A stretch of DNA of 20,160 nucleotides from Candidatus Kappaea frigidicola (GCA_030765555.1 JAVCCI010000036.1:1-20160), one strand, 5' to 3'. Positions 7,026-16,066 are shown, counted from the first letter of the stretch. The notes: generated from the letters alone by a model not told the origin. A program made the numbers and translations.

Positions 7026-8201
7026 TTATTTCTCAAGTAGAACTAAAGTCTCTACATGCCTAGTATGCGGAAACATATCTACAGACTGAACTACTTTTAA
7101 CTTATATCCGGCTTCAATAAATAATCTACTATTATCAAATAAACTCTCCGGATTACATGAAATATATAATACTTGCGGTATCTTGAGAGCTACAACACGC
7201 TCAAAGACCTTACGACTGATACCTGCTCTAGGCGGGTCAATAATTACCTTATTAAAACTCCCCTGCAACTCATCCTTTTTGTCCTTAAGGGCCAGTCTAA
7301 CATCAGCCTGAATAAAGCTCATATTCTTTATCCCGTTAATGTCCATATTCTCATGAGCTTTTATAATCGCCTGCTCATTAATCTCAATACCCACGACATC
7401 TTTAACGCTCTTGGCTATATAAAGTCCGATACCGCCTGAGCCGCAAAACAAATCTAAAACCCTATCCTTCTTCTCAGGCTTGATTAATTTTTTGGCCGCA
7501 TTATAAAGCACTCTAAGGCAACGTGAATTTGTTTGAAAAAAAGATTGATTATAAATCCTATATGTAATGCGTCCGACATCTTCTTCAAGAAATTCCTTAC
7601 CATGCAAAAGCTTTACCTTCTCAAAGCTAAGAGCATCACCAACCGAATCATTAACTACGTGAAAAATACTGGTTATTTTATAACCATTGTTTCTTGAGCG
7701 CGTTAGTGATAATAGTTTTTTAACGTATTCACTTTTCTTTAAGCGCCCTTTACTAGTAGTCGCTATTATCACCATAAGCTCTTTACTAGAGACACTCTTT
7801 CTTATCAAGAGATGTCTCAAGTAGCCCTTTTGCTTATAGCGATGATATCCTTTAAGATTATGTTTTCTTGCAAAATTCAGAGTTACCCTTAAAACATTAA
7901 TTACTTCAACACCAGCAATAAAGCACTCTTTTAACTCAATCACTCTTCTATTTTGTTTATTGCCGTGTAAACCTAAACATACGCCACCATCTTCTTCGGC
8001 ATAGAAGGTAAATTCCATTTTATTGCGATAATCATATTTAATAGGTGAGGGTAAAATTTTCTTAAGACGCCCCTTAACTATAACACCATATTTATCAGCT
8101 CTCCGGGTTATAAGATTTGTCTTTAGTTTGAGTTGTTTCTGGTAGGTAACATCCTGCAGTTTACAGCCGCCGCATATATTAAAGTGTTTACAAATTTTCA
8201 T
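7026..8201 (-). CDS. rlmD: 23S rRNA (uracil-C5)-methyltransferase, RlmD/RumA type
   Basis: This is a SAM-dependent enzyme that methylates C5 of a uracil in 23S rRNA (U1939 in the E. coli case). With the ATG at 8201 it has 391 residues. Visible parts: the Fe-S cysteines C4, C10, C13 and C93 (CX5CGGC plus one distal Cys), the RNA/SAM region FNQSFFQTNS (216-225 region), SAM loop VLDLFCGSGGIGLY (248-261), IIDPPRAG (320-327), the catalytic nucleophile C349 in YISCNPESL and the general base E384 in RHVETL. The frame stays open to a TTG at 8252, but that would overlap era by 49 bases and add a tail unlike the family. The ATG at 8201 lies two bases after the era stop. It is the last gene of the operon. 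Specificity for U1939 rather than U747 or tRNA U54 is not certain. Confidence 0.88.
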   Translation of the reverse strand: MKICKHFNICGGCKLQDVTYQKQLKLKTNLITRRADKYGVIVKGRLKKILPSPIKYDYRNKMEFTFYAEEDGGVCLGLHGNKQNRRVIELKECFIAGVEVINVLRVTLNFARKHNLKGYHRYKQKGYLRHLLIRKSVSSKELMVIIATTSKGRLKKSEYVKKLLSLTRSRNNGYKITSIFHVVNDSVGDALSFEKVKLLHGKEFLEEDVGRITYRIYNQSFFQTNSRCLRVLYNAAKKLIKPEKKDRVLDLFCGSGGIGLYIAKSVKDVVGIEINEQAIIKAHENMDINGIKNMSFIQADVRLALKDKKDELQGSFNKVIIDPPRAGISRKVFERVVALKIPQVLYISCNPESLFDNSRLFIEAGYKLKVVQSVDMFPHTRHVETLVLLEK

Positions 8202-8203
8202 CT

Positions 8204-9112
8204 TTAAAGAATATATCCTAACTCTCTTAGGGTTTCCATTTTTTTCTGCCAATCCTTTTGAACCTTAACCCAAAGTTCGAGATATATTCTTTTTTCGAAA
8301 ACCTTCTCTAATTCAAGACGCGCCTCCTGACCAACTTCCTTTAGAATATTAGCCTTTTTTCCGATAACGATAGCCTTTTGAGATTCTCGCTCAACTATAA
8401 TTGTGGCTTGGATAAATAAGACTGCCCTCTCCCGCTCTTCAATATTATCTACTTTTACGGCAACTGAATGGGGAACTTCTTTTTTCATATGGGTAAATAT
8501 TTTTTCTCTTATAACATCAGAGATAAATAATTTATCCGGCAAATCACTACTCACATCTGGTGGATAAAATGGCTCAGAAGGAGCTAAATGCTCAAAAACG
8601 GTAGTTAAGACTTCATCTAGACCAACACTCTCTAAAGCAGAAATAGGTATGAAGTATTTTAGGGGGTCAGCATTTGTACCAACAGTATTTTTCCACAAGC
8701 TTATATAATCATCTGCGTACTTCTGACCTAAATCTCTTTTATTCAAAAGCATGATTACCGGCTTTTTTAATTCCCATAACTGACTTAAAACCTCTTCTTC
8801 TTCTCTGCCTGGACGTCGGGTTAAATCTACCATATATAAAACCACATCAGCTTCATCTTTTGCTGAAAAACTCCTTGAGGATAAAAATTTCATAAGGTGT
8901 TTATTGGATAAATATATTCCCGGAGTATCCACAAAGACAATCTGCCCTCTGGGATCATTAAAAATTCCCCTGATAGAAAACCTAGTTGTCTGCGGAACTT
9001 TTGATATAATGCTTACTTTTTTTCCCAAAACATTATTTAAAAAAGTTGACTTACCCACATTGGGCCGGCCCACTAAGACTGCAAAACCAGCTTTTGTTTT
9101 TACTTTACTCAT
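8204..9112 (-). CDS. era: GTPase Era, 16S rRNA/30S maturation factor
   Basis: Era is an essential GTPase that binds the 3' end of 16S rRNA and the 30S subunit. The 302 residues show all G motifs: GRPNVGKS (15-22), the G2 region QTTRFSIRG, DTPG (62-65), NKRD (124-127) and SAL (158-160). A C-terminal KH domain follows, with VIGKKANILKEVG and the family-typical ending RIYLELWVKVQKDWQKK. The KH GxxG loop reads GKKA, with alanine where the second glycine is usual. That loop contacts RNA, so this is a mild oddity. The gene sits in an operon between a small lipoprotein gene (2 bp upstream) and the rRNA methyltransferase (2 bp downstream), consistent with a ribosome-assembly context. Confidence 0.97.
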   Translation of the reverse strand: MSKVKTKAGFAVLVGRPNVGKSTFLNNVLGKKVSIISKVPQTTRFSIRGIFNDPRGQIVFVDTPGIYLSNKHLMKFLSSRSFSAKDEADVVLYMVDLTRRPGREEEEVLSQLWELKKPVIMLLNKRDLGQKYADDYISLWKNTVGTNADPLKYFIPISALESVGLDEVLTTVFEHLAPSEPFYPPDVSSDLPDKLFISDVIREKIFTHMKKEVPHSVAVKVDNIEERERAVLFIQATIIVERESQKAIVIGKKANILKEVGQEARLELEKVFEKRIYLELWVKVQKDWQKKMETLRELGYIL

Positions 9113-9114
9113 CT

Positions 9115-9738
9115 TTATTCTTTATCTTTCTTATTTAAGCTATTTACATATAAAGTAATTATAATAAGTTGCTTAGCTTCATTGTAAGGAATGATTATAT
9201 TATCTTCAACTTTACCTCTCTCAATCTTACGCCAGTTGGTAATCCTTCCACCAGCAATAGACATCTGACCATAAGCATTACCATAGGTAAAATATAAGCC
9301 TTTATCTTTTTTTAAGAAAACTAAAACTTCGTCACATAACTCATAAGCCGACATGTATTTAGCAGGTACATTGTTTTCTCTGGCATAAACACTGATAACC
9401 TCAGAACTACTACTACCTTTAATAATTTCCCTTATCTTTAAAAGCGATAACTGATAATAGGTAACATTGTTAAACTTAAGATTTACCGGCCGACTCGAGA
9501 CAACCTCTGCTTTTACTATTAAATCTGCACCTCGGGTGAGCTCTTCAACGCTTGGCATACTTTGCGGGGCATCATTAATAAAGGTCATGCCCCAGTTGAT
9601 ACCTCCTCCATCAGCTGAATTAACCTCTAGATTACCCTCACTAGTCGTCTTACAGCCTAAGGATAAAAAAATCATTCCGATTACTGCTATTAAAATTTTA
9701 ATTAAACCCACTGAAAATATACTATCTATCTTCTTCAT
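9115..9738 (-). CDS. Small predicted lipoprotein of unknown function
   Basis: The 207-residue product has an N-terminal hydrophobic segment (10-28) ending in FLSLGC with C29 as a plausible, slightly non-canonical lipidation cysteine. The mature part contains ELTRGADLIVKAEVVSS, a strand-rich segment YYQLSLLKIREIIKG, and ELCDEVLVFLKKDKGLYFTYG. This resembles the widespread small secreted beta-barrel family (ADLIVxGEV ... VLLFL) of no assigned function. The C-terminus is basic and ends close to the era start. Its ATG overlaps the M48 protease gene by 17 bases, so coupling with that protease is likely. Envelope localisation is well supported; the role is unknown. Confidence 0.7.
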   Translation of the reverse strand: MKKIDSIFSVGLIKILIAVIGMIFLSLGCKTTSEGNLEVNSADGGGINWGMTFINDAPQSMPSVEELTRGADLIVKAEVVSSRPVNLKFNNVTYYQLSLLKIREIIKGSSSSEVISVYARENNVPAKYMSAYELCDEVLVFLKKDKGLYFTYGNAYGQMSIAGGRITNWRKIERGKVEDNIIIPYNEAKQLIIITLYVNSLNKKDKE

Positions 9739-10507
9739 ATATACTTATTAAATCCAGGTAATCATCATAGTAAAGCTCCCCAGATATTTCTTTTCTAATT
9801 AAAGCTTGGCGCATATCATGCGGCGGATGACTTTTAAAGTAAGTATAAGCTCTCCTTGACCTTTTCTCATCTAAAGCAGCTAGTTTATCCAACATGTCTA
9901 AAGCAGCATTGGGATCATAACCAGCTCGCTTTAAATATCTGACAGATAATTTATCTGCCTCCTTCTCGTATTCTCTAGAATACTGCATCATAAGAGAAAC
10001 ATAGGTAAAATTACTTCCACCTTGAAAACTCCTGTCACTATTTCCCATAACGGCAAGAGCTGTTAAAAATGTATAGAGATACTCTCCTTGTAGTTGTTTC
10101 ATAGAATGCCGGGCAGCAACGTGGCCCACTTCATGAGCAACAACTGCAGCAATTTCATCATCTGAATCAGCCGCCTCTACTAATCCTCTACTAACAAAAA
10201 TATATCCACCCGGTAAAGCTAAAGCGTTGACCTCTTCATCATCAATAACAGCAAAATGATATTTGAGGTCATCTCTATCAGATACAGCTGCAAGCTTAGC
10301 CCCGATATCTTTTACCCTTTTTTGAACTTCTTCATCTTCACATAGGCCATATTTCTTTATAACCTTTTTAGATAGCTTGGCCCCCATGCGGACTTCTTTA
10401 TCTGTTGAGTACAAAATGCGTTCATGCTTACTCGTAGCAGTATTGTACTGAGTTGACATGCAACCTGAAAAAAACATAAATAAAATTAATATTATATATT
10501 TTTTCAT
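9722..10507 (-). CDS. M48-family metalloprotease lipoprotein (BepA/LoiP-like)
   Basis: A zinc metalloprotease of 261 residues, likely anchored in the envelope as a lipoprotein: the hydrophobic start ends in FFSGC with C16. The catalytic motif HEVGH (H125, E126, H129) is followed by the third ligand in EYEKEAD (E183) and by the SHPP motif (226-229) of the M48 family. The lengths and the order of these motifs match BepA/LoiP-type periplasmic proteases, which degrade or remodel outer-membrane proteins. There are no TPRs after the protease domain, unlike BepA. It is flanked by recG upstream (39 bp) and overlaps the small lipoprotein gene. A TGGTATAAT extended -10 box at 10515-10520 may start a nearly leaderless transcript. 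The substrate is unknown. Confidence 0.9.
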   Translation of the reverse strand: MKKYIILILFMFFSGCMSTQYNTATSKHERILYSTDKEVRMGAKLSKKVIKKYGLCEDEEVQKRVKDIGAKLAAVSDRDDLKYHFAVIDDEEVNALALPGGYIFVSRGLVEAADSDDEIAAVVAHEVGHVAARHSMKQLQGEYLYTFLTALAVMGNSDRSFQGGSNFTYVSLMMQYSREYEKEADKLSVRYLKRAGYDPNAALDMLDKLAALDEKRSRRAYTYFKSHPPHDMRQALIRKEISGELYYDDYLDLISIYEEDR

Positions 10508-10514
10508 AAGTGTT

Positions 10515-10520
10515 ATTATA
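10515..10520 (-). promoter_or_regulatory. Possible extended -10 promoter for a leaderless M48 transcript
   Basis: The minus strand reads TGGTATAAT, an extended -10 box, just 7 bases before the M48 ATG. No convincing -35 is present. A start at about 10508 would make the mRNA practically leaderless, and no ribosome site precedes this ATG. This is weak evidence on its own. Confidence 0.35.
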
Positions 10521-10546
10521 CCACACTCATCTTAATGATAAAGAGA

Positions 10547-12598
10547 TTATATATTCTGTTTTATATAGTAATCGAAGAGCGTTTGATAAGGAGAGCTTTC
10601 TGTAAACTTAGAGGTAGAAAATAAGTCAAAGGCATCTTTTCTGGCTTTCTTTAATATAACATTATCCTTTATTAAATCAGCTATTTTTAAATCGTTAAAA
10701 CCATGCTGCCTGTTGCCAAAGAATTCTCCCGGGCCTCTGATAATTAAATCTTCCTCTGCTATCCTAAAACCAGAAGATTCTTTTTTCATTACAGCCAGAC
10801 GCCTTTTGGCGATATCAGTTAGGGAAGATGAAACCAAAATGCAATATGACTCATGAGACCCTCTGCCAATACGGCCCCTAAGTTGATGCAGCTGACTTAA
10901 TCCAAAACGTTCTGCATGCTCAATAAGCATAACTGAGGCATTTGCTACATCAATCCCCACTTCGATAACTATGGTTGAAATTAGAATATCAATTTTATTA
11001 TTTTTGAATGCCAGCATGACTTTATCTTTTTCAGACCCCTTCATTTGCCCATGCAAAAGTCCTACAGTATGCTTGGAGAATATATCCTTACTAAGATGTT
11101 CATACATTTCCTTAGCAGCTTTAAGCTCCAGCTTCTTTGATTTTTCGACTAAAGGATAAACTATATACGCCTGCCTTCCTTCGTTAACCTGCTCAATAAT
11201 GAAATTATAGGCTCCCTCAATCTTCTTTTTAGTCACCCACCAGGTAGTAATCTTTTTTCTACCAGCAGGAAGCTCATCAATAACGGAAACATCTAAATCA
11301 CCATAAATACTATAAGCCAAAGTCCTGGGAATAGGTGTAGCGGTCATAATTAATAAATCTGGATTTTCCCCCTTTAAATAAAGGGTATCCCTTTGAATTA
11401 CCCCGAATTTGTGCTGCTCATCAATAATCACCAACCCCAGTTTTTTAAAAGAAACATTTTCTTGAATAAGCGCGTGGGTTCCGATAACTACATCTATTTT
11501 ATGATTATTTATTTTATTAATTAACTCACTTTTCTCTTTTTTCTTTATTTGGGAAGTTAATAAACCCATTTTAATCTTAAATCCCTTAAGTAGTTTATCA
11601 ATTACCCTATAATGCTGCAGGGCTAAAACTTCGGTAGGCGCCATTAAAGCCACTTGATATCCAGCCGATAAGGCATAAAGAGCGCTTATTATGGCAACTA
11701 CAGTCTTACCTGAGCCGACATCTCCCTGCAACAACCTCTGCATGCATTGAGAGCTGGATAAGTCATTCTTAATCTCTGAGATAACTTTTTTTTGGGATTG
11801 AGTTAGCTTAAAAGGTAATTTTTTTATAAAGGTATCTACTAATGGTTTCTTAAAACTGAATTTAATACCTTTATGCAGATGCTTGTAATTATACTTACGC
11901 CAAGCCATGGTTAACTCTAAAGCAAACAGCTCTTCATATATTAACCTTTTTCTAGCAGCATCAATGGCCTCATTGCTTTTGGGAAAATGAATATCTCTAA
12001 GAGCTTTATTTAATGTTATTAGATTATATTTTTTTCTGAGAGGCTCAGGTAAATTATCCAAAACATTGCTAAATTCATTAACCGCATTATAACTTATTCT
12101 TCTTAAGGCCCGTTGACCGATTCCTTTAGTCAAACTATATATAGGAACTATTCTTTTGGTGTGTATAGTATCTTCAGAAGCATCATCCTCATCAATAAGC
12201 TCATACTCAGGATTGATTACCTGCAATCCTTTTCTCATTGAAATCTTACCGTAAAAAATTACCTTATCCCCTACTTTAAAATTATCCTTTAAGTAGGGCT
12301 GATTAAACCAAATCGCATCTATTCTGCCGCCCTCATCACCTAAAGCGATCTGAAAAATAGAACGCCTATTGCGCGCTCTGCGAGAAGCCTTAGCTAAAAC
12401 TTCAGCCGTAAAAGACTGCATCTGTCCAACTTTTAAGTCTTTGATTTGGTTTTGCCGGCGTCTATCTTCGTATCTATAGGGGAAATGATAAAGTAAGTCT
12501 TTTGTGGTCTGTATACCTAGCTGCATTAAAATTTGAAATTTTTTAGGACCCACGCCCTTGATAAACTGAGCAGAATTTAAAAGCGAATCTTGATTCAT
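10547..12598 (-). CDS. recG: ATP-dependent DNA helicase RecG
   Basis: RecG reverses stalled forks and branch-migrates junctions in recombination repair. The 683 residues match the usual length. A wedge/OB region (LLYHFPYRYEDR, 35-46, then FTAEV and a beta-barrel) is followed by superfamily 2 motifs: Walker A GDVGSGKT (292-299), DEQH (393-396), TATPIPRTLA (419-428), STIVIEVGID (541-550) and QLRGRIGRG (572-580). The TRG region FRIAEEDLIIRGPGEFFGNRQHG (611-633) is intact. It is co-transcribed with a tandem PilZ gene 21 bp upstream. No ribosome site of note precedes the ATG. No signs of damage. Confidence 0.97.
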   Translation of the reverse strand: MNQDSLLNSAQFIKGVGPKKFQILMQLGIQTTKDLLYHFPYRYEDRRRQNQIKDLKVGQMQSFTAEVLAKASRRARNRRSIFQIALGDEGGRIDAIWFNQPYLKDNFKVGDKVIFYGKISMRKGLQVINPEYELIDEDDASEDTIHTKRIVPIYSLTKGIGQRALRRISYNAVNEFSNVLDNLPEPLRKKYNLITLNKALRDIHFPKSNEAIDAARKRLIYEELFALELTMAWRKYNYKHLHKGIKFSFKKPLVDTFIKKLPFKLTQSQKKVISEIKNDLSSSQCMQRLLQGDVGSGKTVVAIISALYALSAGYQVALMAPTEVLALQHYRVIDKLLKGFKIKMGLLTSQIKKKEKSELINKINNHKIDVVIGTHALIQENVSFKKLGLVIIDEQHKFGVIQRDTLYLKGENPDLLIMTATPIPRTLAYSIYGDLDVSVIDELPAGRKKITTWWVTKKKIEGAYNFIIEQVNEGRQAYIVYPLVEKSKKLELKAAKEMYEHLSKDIFSKHTVGLLHGQMKGSEKDKVMLAFKNNKIDILISTIVIEVGIDVANASVMLIEHAERFGLSQLHQLRGRIGRGSHESYCILVSSSLTDIAKRRLAVMKKESSGFRIAEEDLIIRGPGEFFGNRQHGFNDLKIADLIKDNVILKKARKDAFDLFSTSKFTESSPYQTLFDYYIKQNI

Positions 12599-12619
12599 GA
12601 TAGGATAATATATTGAAGA

Positions 12620-13288
12620 TTATAGATTTTTGTAATCCTCTAAAGGCAAGTTTTCATCAAAAGTCACACCCATCCTCCAGGTGCTTCCTTCTTCTTGTCG
12701 AGCCCAGAGTATTTTACCTTTTATTGAAATCATTTTATTAGTGCCCATAATATGCATTCGCACTTCCACTGGAGTATCTGTAGAATACAGCTGATCACTG
12801 AATATCTGCATGCCATCGCTGCTTAAGTTAGTAGATATTCCAATATATATTTTATTGCTTCCCTGCTTCTTCATTTCAATCTGGAAAAGGCGAGTATATC
12901 TATCACCTTTCCTTTTGCCTTCTACAAAATTAGGCTTAATATAATACTTATTAATATCCGCTTGCGGATCGTCAAATTCTATACCAGCTTTCCAGATTCC
13001 CGTCTTGGTGCGCTCAGCCCACGTAACTATACCTTTTAAAACTAATTCTCCATCAGACCCGGGCAAAATAAGACGGATGCCTATAGGAGCATCCGGTTCC
13101 AATTCTTCTTCTGTAAAAATCTCCATACCTTCTGGAGCAAGTTTTGATATACCCAACCCACCAACACTAATATCGCTTGAAATTAAGCTTAATATGCGGT
13201 GGTTTTGCAGGTTTTCAATCTCAACCTGGAATTTCAATCTAAGCCTTTTGAATTCCCTCTTTTCCGGATAGTTATTATCTTCTTGCAT
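12620..13288 (-). CDS. Tandem PilZ-domain c-di-GMP receptor
   Basis: The 222 residues hold two complete PilZ domains and little else. The first has REFKR (R11-R15) and DISVGG (D39, S41, G44), followed by VTWAERTKTGIWKAGIEF. The second has RKGDR (R126-R130) and NLSSDG (N154, S156, G159), followed by ILWARQEEGSTWRMGVTF. Both should bind c-di-GMP. The two-domain form could sense graded ligand levels or form a rigid dimer. The start is supported by AGAGGTG six bases before the ATG and a good promoter at 13308-13335. It is the first gene of an operon with recG, an M48 protease, era and rlmD, a setting that does not explain its role. No output domain is visible. Confidence 0.9.
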   Translation of the reverse strand: MQEDNNYPEKREFKRLRLKFQVEIENLQNHRILSLISSDISVGGLGISKLAPEGMEIFTEEELEPDAPIGIRLILPGSDGELVLKGIVTWAERTKTGIWKAGIEFDDPQADINKYYIKPNFVEGKRKGDRYTRLFQIEMKKQGSNKIYIGISTNLSSDGMQIFSDQLYSTDTPVEVRMHIMGTNKMISIKGKILWARQEEGSTWRMGVTFDENLPLEDYKNL

Positions 13289-13307
13289 ACTTACACCTCT
13301 ATTTAAT

Positions 13308-13335
13308 ATTATACCACTGGAAAGATTGTAATCAA
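13308..13335 (-). promoter_or_regulatory. Promoter of the tandem PilZ-recG-era operon
   Basis: On the minus strand TTGATT (13335-13330), a 16-bp spacer and TATAAT (13313-13308) are present, with TGG before the -10 box. The predicted start near 13301 leaves a short leader with AGAGGTG before the ATG at 13288. Confidence 0.65.
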
Positions 13336-13414
13336 GATATTATTTTATATAATATAATAGGAAATTAATAATTCTTCATGAAAATATCAATACAATTGAA
13401 GCCCTGAATACATA

Positions 13415-13443
13415 TTGAATTTAAAGCTATTAAATGATACAAT
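13415..13443 (+). promoter_or_regulatory. Promoter of the TPR lipoprotein gene
   Basis: TTGAAT (13415-13420), a 17-bp spacer and TACAAT (13438-13443) form a plausible sigma70 promoter. The start would be near 13450, followed by the ribosome site AAAGGAG (13468-13474) and the ATG at 13481. The upstream TTG at 13415 overlaps the -35 box, so it is not the gene start. Confidence 0.55.
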
Positions 13444-13480
13444 AGCATTTACACTTAAATCAAAATTAAAGGAGAAAAGA

Positions 13481-16066
13481 ATGCGTAAAGTATTAAATAA
13501 AAGGTTAATAGCCCTAAGCCTCTTGTTGGTCTTAGGTTGTTTTTTGCTCTCAGCCTGCGGTGGCAACAAAGAGAAACAAGCTAAGCAATTCTATGATTCA
13601 GGAAATAATTACCTTAAAAATAATAAGGTGGTTGAAGCGGTGATCAGCTTTAAAAATGCCTTACAGCTTAACGAGGCCTATACAGAGGCCCGCTATAAGC
13701 TGGCAGTCTGCTATACCGCTCAGGGTAAATACGAAGCCGCTGCCAAAGAACTCAAGACATCTCTTGAGACCAGCCCCAAGAATACAACTGTAAAACTGGA
13801 GTTGGCCAGAGTAATGATTTTGCTTGATAATATCGAAGAAGCTAATAAGCTGACTACAGACGTAATTGAGTCTAACCCTCTTGATGCTAAAGCGTATTTA
13901 CTTCTGGCTCAGGTAAATATAGCTAAGAAAGATTATGATAAGGCTATCGAGAATGCCGATACAGCCATGAAACTCGAGCCAACACTTATAGACGCGCCTT
14001 TAATTAAAGCCGCTATCTACATTCAAATGGGCAAACAAAAGGAAGCGGTTGAAGTCATTAAAAGTGCCTCGGAAGCTAACCCGGATAACGCAACCCTGCA
14101 TTTACAATTAGGTCAAATATATTCAGCCCAGCAGAAGATTGATGAAGCCATGACTGAATATGAGAAAGCAATTAAAATTAATCCTGACTTAATCACAGCT
14201 AAATTGGCTTTAGCTAATACATATTTACTCAAAAACATGCCTGATGAGGCCTTAAAGATCGGAAAAGCACTTGAGGCTAAAAACGAAAGCAATCTAGCTA
14301 TTAATTATATTATTGGTACATCCTACTTACAAAAGGCTCAATACAAAGAAGCTAGTGAAGAATTTTATAAGATCGTTGAAAAGAATCCTAAATTGGATCA
14401 AGTGCATTTTAATCTAGCTGTCTGTCTTGAAGCTCAAGGCAAGACCGAGCAAGCTATGAATCACCTTAAGGAGACTTTGAATCTTAATCCTAAAAACCCT
14501 AATGCCCTCTTTGAAGTGGGCCTTCTCTATTTAAAAAAGGCTGATTTTGAACAGGCACTTATAAAAGCGAATAAATTGATTGAATATTATCCTAAGAGTG
14601 CGGCCGGTTATGACTTAAAGGGTAGAATTTATATGCTTGAATCTAAACTAAATGATGCTCAACTTAATATGGAAAAAGCTGTAGCTCTTAGTCCTAATTC
14701 AGTTAGCGCTCATATCAGTTTAGCCGGTATATATGTGGCTAAGGGTGATACAGAAAAAGCCAAAGAAGAAGCAAAAAAAGCGATTGCCCTAAGCCCTGAA
14801 AATGCAGGAGTAAATAATCTTTACGGCAGTGTCTTAGCTGCGGCTGAAGATTACGATGGAGCTATCACCTACTTCGAGAAATCTATAACATTGAATAAAG
14901 AGTACCTCAGTCCTTATTTTTCATTAGCTCGTATTTACCTTATTCAAGAAAATTACAAACAAGCTGAGAAAGAATTTAAAAGAGTCCTCAAAGTATATCC
15001 AGAAAACATAGATGCCAGATTAGGCCTGGCAACTATTTATGGAGTTCAGGGGCAAGCCGATAAAACAACTAGAGAACTTGAGGGCATCCTCTCTGATAAT
15101 CCTGACCTCAGCCCTATTCAGTTAAATTTAGGTAAAATTTACACTCAGATCGGTAAATATAAAGAATCTGAAAATCTAGCTAAAAAAATTATTCAGAAAA
15201 ATCCGACCAACTCATTAGGCTACTATATCCTGGGTAATACTTATTTAGCCCAAGAAGACTTCGAAAAAGCTATAGAACAGTTTGAAACTATAACTAAGCT
15301 TTCACCTGAAGACGCAGGAGCTCATTATAATTTAGGTGGCGTTTATGCAGCCAGCAATAATCTCGCAAGAGCTAGAAGCGAATATAAAAAAGCACTGGAA
15401 ATTAATAAAGATTTTAATCCTGCTAATTTAGCTCTAGCTAATATATATTTACAGGAAAATAAACTCGACAGCGCTAAAAAAATATACAGCACTCTATTGA
15501 CAAAATACCCTGATAACCTGTATATTCTTCTTCAATTAGGCGGCGTATATATAAATGAAAACAACCCTCAGGAAGCCTTGAAGCTCTTTAATAAAGCTCA
15601 AAGCCTCTCCCCTGAATCAGTATCTGTTAAAATGAATCTAGCCCTTACCTATGATTTATCAGGTGATAAGGATAAAGCTCTAAACATTTATAAAGAAGTA
15701 ATAAAGATATCTCCCGATTACGCTTATGCTTACAACAACCTAGCTTGGTTATATCAGGAAAAAGGTTTATTTGATGAAGCTCTCTTAAATGCAAAAAAAG
15801 CAGAGAGTTTAAACGGGAATGAAGCCGCTATTAAAGATACCTTAGGCTGGATTTACTTTAAAATGAATAATATTAGAGAGGCTACAAAATATATTTCTAA
15901 AGCCGTAGATATGAAACCTGATGATGCTTCAATTAATTATCATATGGCTGAAGTTTACTTTAAGCAGAATAAGAAAGATATGGCTCTTTCCTACACTAGA
16001 AGAGCCCTTGAAATAGACCCCAACCTAGCTGAAGCTAAAGATTTGATTTCTAGATTAGGCCAGTAA
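13481..16066 (+). CDS. Very long TPR lipoprotein, PrsT-like
   Basis: The mature gene encodes about 861 residues. The first 26 form a lipoprotein signal (ALSLLLVLGCFLLSAC, lipobox LSAC with C26). Almost all the remainder is a continuous array of about 24 tetratricopeptide repeats of 34 residues, with the usual A/G, Y/F and P positions, for example YNNLAWLYQEKGLFDEALLNA. Such arrays serve as scaffolds in envelope and polysaccharide machines. The length and lipobox resemble the PrsT proteins of exosortase/PEP-CTERM systems, and an EpsI domain lies in the same window, but no PEP-CTERM signal is seen here. The ATG at 13481, preceded by AAAGGAG, is preferred to an upstream TTG at 13415 that lies in the promoter. 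It ends before a hairpin terminator at 16092. The exosortase link is inference. Confidence 0.85.
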   Translation: MRKVLNKRLIALSLLLVLGCFLLSACGGNKEKQAKQFYDSGNNYLKNNKVVEAVISFKNALQLNEAYTEARYKLAVCYTAQGKYEAAAKELKTSLETSPKNTTVKLELARVMILLDNIEEANKLTTDVIESNPLDAKAYLLLAQVNIAKKDYDKAIENADTAMKLEPTLIDAPLIKAAIYIQMGKQKEAVEVIKSASEANPDNATLHLQLGQIYSAQQKIDEAMTEYEKAIKINPDLITAKLALANTYLLKNMPDEALKIGKALEAKNESNLAINYIIGTSYLQKAQYKEASEEFYKIVEKNPKLDQVHFNLAVCLEAQGKTEQAMNHLKETLNLNPKNPNALFEVGLLYLKKADFEQALIKANKLIEYYPKSAAGYDLKGRIYMLESKLNDAQLNMEKAVALSPNSVSAHISLAGIYVAKGDTEKAKEEAKKAIALSPENAGVNNLYGSVLAAAEDYDGAITYFEKSITLNKEYLSPYFSLARIYLIQENYKQAEKEFKRVLKVYPENIDARLGLATIYGVQGQADKTTRELEGILSDNPDLSPIQLNLGKIYTQIGKYKESENLAKKIIQKNPTNSLGYYILGNTYLAQEDFEKAIEQFETITKLSPEDAGAHYNLGGVYAASNNLARARSEYKKALEINKDFNPANLALANIYLQENKLDSAKKIYSTLLTKYPDNLYILLQLGGVYINENNPQEALKLFNKAQSLSPESVSVKMNLALTYDLSGDKDKALNIYKEVIKISPDYAYAYNNLAWLYQEKGLFDEALLNAKKAESLNGNEAAIKDTLGWIYFKMNNIREATKYISKAVDMKPDDASINYHMAEVYFKQNKKDMALSYTRRALEIDPNLAEAKDLISRLGQ

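Noticed and set aside
8202..8252. TTG start at 8252 for the rRNA methyltransferase
   Set aside because: It would overlap era by 49 bases and add a non-family N-terminus, while the ATG at 8201 is adjacent to the era stop and places the Fe-S cysteines as usual.
10909..10916. AAAACGTTC inside recG
   Set aside because: It lacks the second palindrome half and lies in a coding region far from any promoter.
13415..13480. TTG start at 13415 for the TPR lipoprotein
   Set aside because: It coincides with the -35 box and would put 22 residues before the lipoprotein signal; the ATG at 13481 has AAAGGAG.
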